From positions 1 to 23,413 of the IMG/VR virus record IMGVR_UViG_3300015263_000257: a stretch of DNA of 23,413 nt. One strand, 5' to 3'. Of this stretch, positions 3,002-9,842 are shown one piece after another. How positions within the stretch are numbered: the stretch's first letter is position 1; the number at the start of each line of letters is the position of its first letter. The translations under genes and the position numbers were made by a program. The notes below the pieces were generated by a model. That model was not told the DNA's origin and made no database searches. It saw only the letters and a program-made list of their open reading frames with translations. Source of the stretch: a virus.

Positions 3002-4414
3002 ATGTCTTTTAAGAATGCCGTACTCGCAACTCCTGTTAAGGCCCGCACTACCAATGGTATGAAGGCTATCCGTTCAACTCTTTCCGAGACCGTTGATCTA
3101 TTCTTCAAGATCGGTGCTTCACGTGGTAAGAACATTACCTCACAGTTTGAACGCGCCTATCAGGAAGATCGTGATGTGGCTCTTCGTATCGCACAGTGGG
3201 CACGTGATGCTCGCGGCGGTGCCGGTGAGCGTGAGCTTTTCCGTCAGGTACTTCGTTACCTAGAAAAGAACCACAAGGAAGACTTGATTGAAACTCGTCT
3301 TCTAAAGAACACTGCTGAAATTGGTCGTTGGGATGATCTTTTGATCTTTACTGATGCCGAAGTCAAGCAGATTGCTTTCGGTCTTATCCGCGATGCTCTA
3401 GAGGCTGGAAACGGTCTTTGCGCTAAGTGGATGCCTCGTAAGGGCGAGAAGGCTGTAGAGCTTCGTGAGTTCCTTGGTTGGTCTCCTAAGTTCTATCGTA
3501 AGCGTCTTGTCGAGCTTACTGGCGTTGTAGAGAGCAAGATGTGTGCGAAGTGTTGGAATGAAATTAACTTTTCCCATGTTCCTTCACTTGCTATGTCTCG
3601 TTATTCCAAGGCATTTGGTCGTAATGCTCCCGATGCATTCACCAAGTACAAGGAAGCATTGAAGAAGGGTGATCCTTCTGTTAAGGTCAATGCAGGTGCT
3701 GTTTACCCATATGATATCGTGAAGAACGTACATTATGGTGACAACAAGCTTGCCGATGAACAGTGGAAGGCTCTGCCTAACTTCATGGGTGATGCCATGG
3801 TTCTACCACTTGTTGACGTTTCTGGTTCTATGACTGCTCGTGTAGGATCAGCAAACAGCAAGGGTGTTACTCTTACCTGTCTAGACGTTGCCGTTTCTCT
3901 TGGTTTGTATTGTGCAGACAAGAACACTGGTCCCTTCAAGGATTTGTTCTTGACCTTCTCAACCAACCCAACCTTCCAGCACTTGAAGGGTACCCTTTCC
4001 CAGAAGGTTAACCAGCTTCGTCGTGCTGATTGGGAAATGTCAACCAACCTACACGGTGCCTTCAACGAAATCTTGAAGGTAGCAGTTCGTAACAAGGTTG
4101 ATCCTGCTGATATGCCTAAGGTTCTCCTAATCATGTCAGATATGCAGTTCAACCAGTGCACCAAGTTCGATAACAGCGCGATTGAAATGATCCGCCGTAA
4201 GTACGAGGAAGCCGGTTACGAAGTTCCTGCTGTAGTCTTCTGGAACATCAATGCCTACGATAATGTTCCTGTGAAGTTCGATGAGAAGGGCGTTGCTCTT
4301 GTCTCTGGATTCTCACCAGCGATCATGAAGGCGGTACTTGGTGCTGATCTAGAAGGTCTAACACCAGAAGCAGTAATGCGTAAGGCAGTAATGTCTGACC
4401 GCTACACTCTTTAA
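3002..4414 (+). CDS. Ro60-like RNA-binding protein (TROVE/DUF2828 plus vWA domain)
   Basis: The 470 residues have the two-part plan of Ro60: a helical-repeat RNA-binding domain (about 25-260) and a von Willebrand A domain (about 265-460). Family signatures are RDARGGAGER (68-77) and INFSHVPSLAMSRY (188-201). The vWA metal site shows as DVSGS (272-276), a later Thr in STNLHGAF and Asp in MSDMQ. In bacteria, Ro60 (Rsr) binds Y RNAs and misfolded RNAs and can tether nucleases. Here the gene directly follows the array of tRNA-like RNAs, separated by 20 bases from the last, with GGAGAA before its ATG. Codon choice looks like that of a well-expressed gene. A terminator follows. The TROVE versus DUF2828 label is uncertain; the two groups look related. 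Confidence 0.85.
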   Translation: MSFKNAVLATPVKARTTNGMKAIRSTLSETVDLFFKIGASRGKNITSQFERAYQEDRDVALRIAQWARDARGGAGERELFRQVLRYLEKNHKEDLIETRLLKNTAEIGRWDDLLIFTDAEVKQIAFGLIRDALEAGNGLCAKWMPRKGEKAVELREFLGWSPKFYRKRLVELTGVVESKMCAKCWNEINFSHVPSLAMSRYSKAFGRNAPDAFTKYKEALKKGDPSVKVNAGAVYPYDIVKNVHYGDNKLADEQWKALPNFMGDAMVLPLVDVSGSMTARVGSANSKGVTLTCLDVAVSLGLYCADKNTGPFKDLFLTFSTNPTFQHLKGTLSQKVNQLRRADWEMSTNLHGAFNEILKVAVRNKVDPADMPKVLLIMSDMQFNQCTKFDNSAIEMIRRKYEEAGYEVPAVVFWNINAYDNVPVKFDEKGVALVSGFSPAIMKAVLGADLEGLTPEAVMRKAVMSDRYTL

Positions 4415-4422
4415 TGGGGAGG

Positions 4423-4460
4423 ATGGGGGATGAGAGAAATCTTGTCCCCCATTTTGTTTT
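4423..4460 (+). terminator. Rho-independent terminator after the Ro60-like gene
   Basis: ATGGGGGA (4423-4430) pairs with TCCCCCAT (4445-4452) around a 14-base loop, followed by TTTTGTTTT. It lies eight bases after the stop and should end the transcript of the RNA array and Ro60-like gene. Confidence 0.9.
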
Positions 4461-4504
4461 ACGATGAACTGCTCTATAAGAGCGATGAGTCGAGGTAACA
4501 CAGG

Positions 4505-4533
4505 TTGACAATACCATAGAAAACGGTTATATA
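4505..4533 (+). promoter_or_regulatory. sigma70-type promoter
   Basis: Consensus TTGACA (4505-4510), a 17-base spacer, and TATATA (4528-4533). It is the best host-type promoter in the window and would drive transcription from about 4540 through the hairpin region into the lysin, gp33 and gp59 genes. This suggests early or middle expression of that block. Confidence 0.75.
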
Positions 4534-4740
4534 TACCTTATATGAAGTTTTCGGTATTACTAAATATAATTTTACCAAGGGGATTTTCGAATCTCCATTG
4601 ACCATTACAAAAGCTTCAAGTCCTTATGTGGCTAAGAAAGCGTTTATGTCCAAAATCGCATAAAACTACTTTATGTGAAAAGTAGCATAAACACCGACGA
4701 AAACACTAATGATTTTGCATTCCTAGTAATGGAGGGATGG
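4534..4740 (+). other. Gene-free leader region with several hairpins
   Basis: Downstream of the promoter I find no convincing gene for about 200 bases. Hairpins are GGGGATT-TTCG-AATCTCC (4579-4596), TTTATG-N10-CATAAA (4643-4664) and CTACTTT-ATGTGA-AAAGTAG (4666-4685), the last followed by a second CATAAA. The region could be a structured 5' leader or a small RNA. No tRNA arm and no copy of the array's T-W-C-A-G-C-A-A block is present. Confidence 0.5.
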
Positions 4741-4815
4741 ATGACTAGAAAAGACTCCCTTGGGAGTTCTATGTCTATCATAGATATAGGTTCAATAGGC
4801 GTTGAGACACGCTAG
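4741..4815 (+). CDS. Very small ORF, 24 aa, ending TAG-TAA
   Basis: GGAGGG (4731-4736) stands four bases before ATG 4741; a second in-frame ATG at 4729 is less well placed. The product begins MTRKDSLGSSMSIID and ends GVETR. It stops at TAG (4813-4815) with TAA directly after (4816-4818). It is the only candidate gene in the window that ends in TAG, and the in-frame TAA would limit amber read-through to one residue. ACTCCC-TT-GGGAGT at 4754-4767 adds a hairpin inside it. No homology is recognised; it could be part of the untranslated leader. Confidence 0.4.
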   Translation: MTRKDSLGSSMSIIDIGSIGVETR

Positions 4816-4859
4816 TAACGTTGTTCCGTATCCAAAATCGTTATATAGGATACGAACAA

Positions 4860-5312
4860 ATGTTAAATATAAAGCGTACATTGATCGGGCTAGCAGCCCT
4901 ATTCATTTTCACCACTCCTGCACATGCAGCCGATGCAAGACAAATCGAATGTATTGCACGAAATGCCGCATATGAGGCAGGTAATCAGGGTGATAAGGGT
5001 ATGATTGCTGTGTCCAATGTTGTTATGAACCGCACACGTGATGATAGATTCCCATCTACACCATGTGGTGTTATCCACCAGAAGAAGCGCGGAGTGTGTC
5101 AGTTCTCATGGGTTTGCCAGAGAAGACTACCCCATCTTGATCTAGAAGTTCTTCGCCGTGCACGTATAATTGCAGAGCGAGTATATCTAGCCGGTGCAAG
5201 AGACGTTACTGCTGGTGCCCTATTTTATCATGCTGATTATGTTCGCCCACGTTGGGCATACGTTTTCAAACGTACAACACGAATTGGCGATCACATTTTT
5301 TATAGAGGTTGA
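4860..5312 (+). CDS. Secreted SleB/CwlJ-type cell-wall hydrolase (probable endolysin)
   Basis: ATG 4860 is chosen because AGGA (4847-4850) is nine bases upstream and the protein then opens with a classic Sec signal: basic MLNIKR, a hydrophobic core, and TPAHA cut site at about residue 23. The mature part matches the SleB/CwlJ hydrolase family: IARNAAYEAGNQGDKG with the conserved Glu, VSNVVMNR, a CQFSW stretch, and ALFYHADYVRPRWA. This family cuts peptidoglycan glycan strands and serves as lysin in several phages of alphaproteobacteria. At 150 residues it is one domain only. Secretion by signal peptide means it may not need a holin for export. Four Cys residues could form disulfides in the periplasm. 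The gp33 gene starts three bases after its stop. Confidence 0.85.
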   Translation: MLNIKRTLIGLAALFIFTTPAHAADARQIECIARNAAYEAGNQGDKGMIAVSNVVMNRTRDDRFPSTPCGVIHQKKRGVCQFSWVCQRRLPHLDLEVLRRARIIAERVYLAGARDVTAGALFYHADYVRPRWAYVFKRTTRIGDHIFYRG

Positions 5313-5315
5313 TGA

Positions 5316-5558
5316 ATGAGCGATCTTAAGCTTGCCAAATTGATTGATTCAGATAAGTTTTACAAAGAAATTGATTCTCTTGTGAAAGAATATGATTTCA
5401 GTTATCTTGATGCGATTGTATTCTTTTGTGAAAAGAATGAAATGGAAATTGAAACTGCTGCTTCATTGATTAAAGGCAATCTTAGGATCAAATCACACCT
5501 ACAATCTGATGGTGAAGCGTTGAACTTTCTGGCGAAGTCTGCTAGACTCCCTATATAA
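5316..5558 (+). CDS. 33: Late-transcription co-activator, gp33-like
   Basis: The 80 residues resemble T4-superfamily gp33: YLDAIVFFCEKNEMEIETAA (about 30-50), SLIKGNLRIKSHLQ, and the C-terminal EALNFLAKSARLPI. In T4, gp33 binds the beta-flap of host RNA polymerase and links gp55-directed late transcription to the sliding clamp gp45. Its presence agrees with TATAAATA late promoters elsewhere in the window. The ribosome binding site (AGAGG) lies in the end of the lysin gene, and translation is likely coupled. Confidence 0.75.
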   Translation: MSDLKLAKLIDSDKFYKEIDSLVKEYDFSYLDAIVFFCEKNEMEIETAASLIKGNLRIKSHLQSDGEALNFLAKSARLPI

Positions 5559-5585
5559 GGACAACGCTTCACTATAGGAGATATC

Positions 5586-6164
5586 ATGACACCGTTTGAA
5601 GCCTATAAAACTTTTCTAGGCATTAAATATCATTTTACTACAGAACAATATGATTATGTGAAGTACCACGGCAAAGTACGTGCTACTATTCAAGCCTTCG
5701 AAAAGAGAAGGGATAAGTTTCATTTTGCGAAACTAGCCAAACACAAAGATGTTGAAGGCTTTCTTATCGCTAACTATGTCTCTGGTGATTTCACAGGATG
5801 GGTAGGCGATCTATTCACAGATGAGTCAGAAAAGACATATTATGACTGGTTGTCTCGTCAACAGTCACTATCATATAAATTCAAAACAGACCTAGAGAAG
5901 CTTGAAGACGATTTTGTATCATACTTCAAAGTTAATGGTGGACAACACCCTAAGCTTTTGGTATTATATAAGCGTGATGAGATTAGTATTGAAACTCTCA
6001 CCATCCTCAATCGTTTTCTGAAGTTTTTCCCTGTATGGGATCAGAAGATCAACGATACCGTGATTTGGCCCAAGATACATAACAAGTGCATTAAGTATGA
6101 GCCTTTCATACATTATGACAAAGAAAAGATCAAGGGCATTTTGAAGGACATTATGAATGTATAA
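5586..6164 (+). CDS. 59: Helicase loader, gp59-like
   Basis: The 192 residues match T4 gp59, the protein that loads the gp41 helicase onto gp32-coated DNA at forks. Family features are the N-terminal TPFEAYKTFLGIKYHF, YDYVKYHGKVRA, FEKRRDKFHFAKLAK (about 39-53), the WVGDLF stretch and the two-domain all-helical composition. AGGAG (5577-5581) is a good ribosome binding site. The next gene overlaps its last eight bases. It stands upstream of gp32, as in T4, with one extra gene between. Confidence 0.85.
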   Translation: MTPFEAYKTFLGIKYHFTTEQYDYVKYHGKVRATIQAFEKRRDKFHFAKLAKHKDVEGFLIANYVSGDFTGWVGDLFTDESEKTYYDWLSRQQSLSYKFKTDLEKLEDDFVSYFKVNGGQHPKLLVLYKRDEISIETLTILNRFLKFFPVWDQKINDTVIWPKIHNKCIKYEPFIHYDKEKIKGILKDIMNV

Positions 6165-6843
6165 TGATAAAGTTGAGATTCGTGACGTTGAAGTGGATGG
6201 AGAAACCAATTGGTACTGGATCAAGGGCGACACAGGTTGCTTTAACGGTGCCAGTGATGATTGGGTAGGATTCCACAAAGAAAAGTACTTTACACACGTG
6301 AAGAACTTTGATACAATAGTCACCGCTGGAACGAACTGCGGTATGTATGTTCGCTTCTACGCAAAGAAGTTCAAGCATGTATATGCATTTGAACCAGAAC
6401 CAATTGCATTCTATTGCATGGTTAACAACAATCCCGTCGATAATGTAGTCAAGATGAATTGTGCTCTAGGGCATGGACATGGAATTGTTGGCATTCATCG
6501 CACTCCACCCGGTGGACCAGAGTTGAATGTTGGAATGAACGTAATTCAGAATGCTACTGAAGAGTTCAAGATTCCGATGATTACTATCGACAGTCTAGGT
6601 CTACAAGCTTGTGATCTACTACAGCTAGACCTAGAAGGATTTGAAATTTATGCTTTACAAGGTGCCAAAAACACCATTCTAAAGTATAAACCTGTCATTG
6701 CTGCTGAACGCTTTAACAAGCCGGAAGATAAACAGTTTATGTCAGAATTAGGATATCGCTACGTAGATCAGTCAAATTTTGATGCCATCTACATTCCAAG
6801 CGATATAAATAGTGACGGTGAGGTATTCGTTTACCAATCCTAA
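6157..6843 (+). CDS. FkbM-family methyltransferase, 228 aa
   Basis: The fold of an S-adenosylmethionine-dependent FkbM methyltransferase is visible: TIVTAGTNCGMYVRFYAKKF (about 50-69) as motif I, VYAFEPEPIAF as the acidic motif II, MITIDSLGL, and LLQLDLEGFEIYALQGA (about 157-173), the diagnostic D-x-E-G-x-E. The motif I glycines read A-G-T-N-C-G, slightly off the usual pattern. FkbM enzymes O-methylate sugars or related groups; the substrate here is unknown. The start overlaps the end of gp59, with AAGGA eight bases upstream, so the two are translationally coupled. It interrupts the T4 59-32 gene pair and is probably acquired. Confidence 0.8.
   Translation: MYNDKVEIRDVEVDGETNWYWIKGDTGCFNGASDDWVGFHKEKYFTHVKNFDTIVTAGTNCGMYVRFYAKKFKHVYAFEPEPIAFYCMVNNNPVDNVVKMNCALGHGHGIVGIHRTPPGGPELNVGMNVIQNATEEFKIPMITIDSLGLQACDLLQLDLEGFEIYALQGAKNTILKYKPVIAAERFNKPEDKQFMSELGYRYVDQSNFDAIYIPSDINSDGEVFVYQS
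6804..6811 (+). promoter_or_regulatory. TATAAATA late-promoter-like octamer upstream of gp32
   Basis: An exact TATAAATA lies inside the end of the methyltransferase gene, 87 bases before the gp32 start. In T4, gene 32 also has a late promoter. The match is to the core only, and chance is possible. Confidence 0.35.
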
Positions 6844-6897
6844 CATTAAACATACGTTGAACACATTTAATACAACGAAATACGAAAGGTAATACAT

Positions 6898-7863
6898 ATG
6901 TCATTTTCCGCAATGAAGCGCAACTCTGGATCAGACCTAGAAAAGCTTAACCAAGAGCTAGCCAAGATGAATTCTGGCTCAAGCAACAGCCAAGATGAAC
7001 GCATCTGGACCTGCAAGACCGACAAGGCAGGTAATGGTTTTGCTGAAATTCGCTTCCTCCCAACATCACCACAGGACGGTGAAGATAGCGCACCTTGGGT
7101 ACGCATCTGGACTCATGGCTTTAAGGGACCCGGTGGCTGGTACATCGAAAACTCCCGTACTACCCTAGGTCAGGGTGAACAAGACCCCGTAGCAGAGTGG
7201 AATACCGAGCTATGGAATCAGGGTGAAGGCTCAGAAGGTCGCAAGCGCGTAAGCGGCAGCGGTAAGGATAATCCGGGTACTAAGCGTAAGCTTAACTACT
7301 ACAGCAACATCTATGTTGTCAAGGACCCTGCCAACCCAGAGAACGAAGGTAAGGTTTTCCTCTTCAAGTATGGTAAGAAGATTTTTGACAAGCTCAATGA
7401 ACTTATGCACCCACCTGAAGACCCAATCGATCCTAAGAATCCAATCAATCCATTCAACTTTTGGACAGGTGCTAACTTCAAGCTGAAGATTCGTCGCTTT
7501 GAAGGTCAGGCAAACTACGATCAGTCAGTGTTTGCTGCTCCTGCTCCACTGCTTGATGACGATGATGCAATGGAAGAAATCTGGAACAAGCAGTACAGCC
7601 TAAAGGAACTTATTGCTCCTGATAAGTTCAAGAGCTACGAAGACCTTAAGAAGCGTCTTGATCGTGTTCTAGGCAATGCTGGTTCTGCTCAGCCTCGCCA
7701 GAAGGCACAGGAAGAGCGTCAGGCATGGGATGAGGATGCAAGCCCTGCACAGAAGTTCAAGGCTAAGGAAGCTCCTAAGGCTCCTGCATCAACAGCCGAT
7801 GATGAAGACGATGACTTCGCCTTCTTCAAGAGCCTCGCAGAAGACGATGATGTTCCATTTTGA
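6898..7863 (+). CDS. 32: Single-stranded DNA-binding protein, gp32-like
   Basis: The 321 residues follow gp32: N-terminal cooperativity segment (MSFSAMKRNSG), an OB-fold core with WYIENSRTTLG, KLNYYSNIYVVKDP, GKVFLFKYGKKIFDKL and NPFNFWTGANFKLKI, and a very acidic C-terminal tail (DDEDDDFAFF...DDDVPF) that recruits partner proteins such as gp59. The Cys/His zinc site of T4 gp32 is missing: the region between the WYIEN and KLNYY strands has no Cys, as in cyanophage-type gp32. The ribosome binding site is AAAGG (6886-6890). In T4 gp32 binds its own leader; I see no clear pseudoknot here. A terminator follows. Confidence 0.92.
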   Translation: MSFSAMKRNSGSDLEKLNQELAKMNSGSSNSQDERIWTCKTDKAGNGFAEIRFLPTSPQDGEDSAPWVRIWTHGFKGPGGWYIENSRTTLGQGEQDPVAEWNTELWNQGEGSEGRKRVSGSGKDNPGTKRKLNYYSNIYVVKDPANPENEGKVFLFKYGKKIFDKLNELMHPPEDPIDPKNPINPFNFWTGANFKLKIRRFEGQANYDQSVFAAPAPLLDDDDAMEEIWNKQYSLKELIAPDKFKSYEDLKKRLDRVLGNAGSAQPRQKAQEERQAWDEDASPAQKFKAKEAPKAPASTADDEDDDFAFFKSLAEDDDVPF

Positions 7864-7871
7864 TTAAACTT

Positions 7872-7901
7872 GAGGGGGATCGAAAGGTCCCCCTCTTTTT
7901 A
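7872..7901. terminator. Terminator between convergent gp32 and tail-hydrolase genes
   Basis: GAGGGGGA (7872-7879) pairs with TCCCCCTC (7888-7895), loop TCGAAAGG, followed by TTTTTAT on the + strand. It ends the gp32 transcript. The stem is symmetric and may also serve the minus-strand gene ending at 7899, though the T-run on that side is poor. Confidence 0.88.
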
Positions 7902-9833
7902 TATACCGTAGTACTTGTACATATCGATGTTGTGTTGCGTACCATATAGTCTTGCTTGTTCCGCAGTAACATCATATCTGTATTGTGGCGCATTACTATT
8001 CCAGACTTGGAACCTATCTGCGCCAGTTCTTCTAATATAGTGGTTAATAGCCCCTTGGGCTGTTCTTTCTACAGCAAACCTCATCATATTCAATCCCTTG
8101 ATTGTCTCACCAGTTCTTGTTCTTGGTGCTGCAACAGGTTCGGCTGCTCTACCACCAACAATCCATGGACGTTCATTGTAAAAGCTGATAGGATTGATCT
8201 GTTGATTGTTTCTGTGGACTTCGAAGTGAAGGTGTGGACCAGTTGACAAACCAGTGCTACCCACTCTACCTATGATATCATTTTCATTAACATTAGCACC
8301 TTCTGATACATTAATCGAACTAAGGTGTGCATATCTTGTAATATAATCATTGTTGTGGTCAATATCTACAGTGTTACCATATCCGTTCATTGGTCCTGCA
8401 TGTGTGACTCTACCTCTAATGTAAGCATGTACGGAAGAGCCTGTTGGCGCACCAATATCAATTCCTCTATGCATACGTCTACCACCCAATACAGGATGGT
8501 CTCTCATTCCAAAGCCACTGGTAACTCTTCCTTGTCTGCCAGTTGCCTCTTGTGAAGCAACGCCATTGTATATCGCGTATGCATTTGCTAGTCTTTGACC
8601 ATACGCAGCTTCATGTCCAGCCGCTCTTTCATAATTTTGTAAGAAAGAACCAACAGCCTGATCTACAGTTGTCGTTCTTCTTAATGCATCGCCAGCCGCT
8701 TTTTCGCTGTTGTTAAGCTCCCACTGTACATATTGAAGCTGTTGTTCAAACGTAGTTCCACGTAGTGACCTTACACCTAGTGCTCTCATAGGTTTATCAC
8801 CAGATTGACGATCTGCTCTCCATTGTGCTATACCCCAAGCACCTTGTCCACCACCAGCCGGATTGTATGCGTTTGGATCAAGGTTTGGACCAGATTCACG
8901 CTGCATTACACCAACAATAGCTGCCGCTTGTTCTGGCGACCATCCTTGAGACTTAAAGTATTCAAATGCTCTTCTGGCATTATCTGTTGAACCCGCAGGT
9001 GGATAACTGCCCATAGCACCACCCCCGCCGCCAGTAATGCCAAGAAATTCACCAGCACTTCTTACCCAACCAGTAACATTTTCAATAGTTCTGTCTAGGA
9101 AGTCTGCAAATCTTTCTGAGTATGATGGCCCGGTTGGTTCTTGTGCTCTGACTCTTTCTGCTTGCTGCGTTCTGTTCATGGCAGCTTCAACGCTTTGGGT
9201 AGAAGTATCTGGCTGTCTGGTAGGTCTTTCCGCCGCACTAGCGGGTGTCGCCCCACCAAATGCGACTGCCCCGGCACCAACAACCGCCGCACCTACAGCA
9301 GCTTTTTTCCAAGGTATTTTACCAAGAATTCCCATACCTGTTCTGGCAGGAGAAGCAATATCAACAATATCGTCTGCTATCTCTACCGCCGTTTGCACTA
9401 CACTTTCTACTGTACCTTTTCCACCAGTTATGTTAATCTTTCTTAGCTTGGTTGCCAGTAAATCTACGTTATACGAAACTTCATTAATAGAAGTCAGTAA
9501 CGTTGCAATACCATCTTCTGATAACTGTGGTCCGCTCATAGTAGCAGATATGTTTGGTGTGCCTTCAAGTACGTTTTCTTTTTCTACCCCTTGAAAATTT
9601 CTTTGTTGATATTGGTGTAAGTTTCTGATATTAAGGGCAGATGCATATATCTGATTCATCGCTCCTTGTAGCGAAGTCAATGAGTTTGATATGTTCTTTA
9701 AATCTTTTGAGGAAAGTTCAGCACCCTTACGGACAGCATCTTTTGGATCAGGAATGTTGACATACAATCCCTTTCGTACTATATTAAGTACGGTCTTATC
9801 GTCAAGCTGATTTAATACGTCTATAAGTGCCAT
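7899..9833 (-). CDS. Tail-associated double peptidoglycan hydrolase (lysozyme-like plus M23)
   Basis: The 644 residues have four parts. Residues 1-170 are a helical, probably virion-anchoring region. A short hydrophobic stretch follows (about 175-200, rich in Gly and Ala). Residues about 280-400 match the phage tail lysozyme family: ARRAFEYFKSQGWSPEQAAA, VMQRESG and GAWGIAQW. Residues about 435-555 are an M23 metallopeptidase with HRGIDIG (455-461) and HLHFEVH (534-540), the zinc ligands of LytM-type enzymes. Such virion proteins open peptidoglycan during DNA entry. It is the last gene of the minus-strand block, nine bases after the gene at 9843. The gp5-like spike encoded at 18394 has no lysozyme, so this protein probably takes over that job. 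Confidence 0.85.
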   Translation of the reverse strand: MALIDVLNQLDDKTVLNIVRKGLYVNIPDPKDAVRKGAELSSKDLKNISNSLTSLQGAMNQIYASALNIRNLHQYQQRNFQGVEKENVLEGTPNISATMSGPQLSEDGIATLLTSINEVSYNVDLLATKLRKINITGGKGTVESVVQTAVEIADDIVDIASPARTGMGILGKIPWKKAAVGAAVVGAGAVAFGGATPASAAERPTRQPDTSTQSVEAAMNRTQQAERVRAQEPTGPSYSERFADFLDRTIENVTGWVRSAGEFLGITGGGGGAMGSYPPAGSTDNARRAFEYFKSQGWSPEQAAAIVGVMQRESGPNLDPNAYNPAGGGQGAWGIAQWRADRQSGDKPMRALGVRSLRGTTFEQQLQYVQWELNNSEKAAGDALRRTTTVDQAVGSFLQNYERAAGHEAAYGQRLANAYAIYNGVASQEATGRQGRVTSGFGMRDHPVLGGRRMHRGIDIGAPTGSSVHAYIRGRVTHAGPMNGYGNTVDIDHNNDYITRYAHLSSINVSEGANVNENDIIGRVGSTGLSTGPHLHFEVHRNNQQINPISFYNERPWIVGGRAAEPVAAPRTRTGETIKGLNMMRFAVERTAQGAINHYIRRTGADRFQVWNSNAPQYRYDVTAEQARLYGTQHNIDMYKYYGI

Positions 9834-9842
9834 CTATAACTC

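Noticed and set aside
9037-9594. Long plus-strand open frames opposite the tail hydrolase gene
   Set aside because: They are frame shadows of a well-supported minus-strand gene and have no ribosome binding site or recognisable family.
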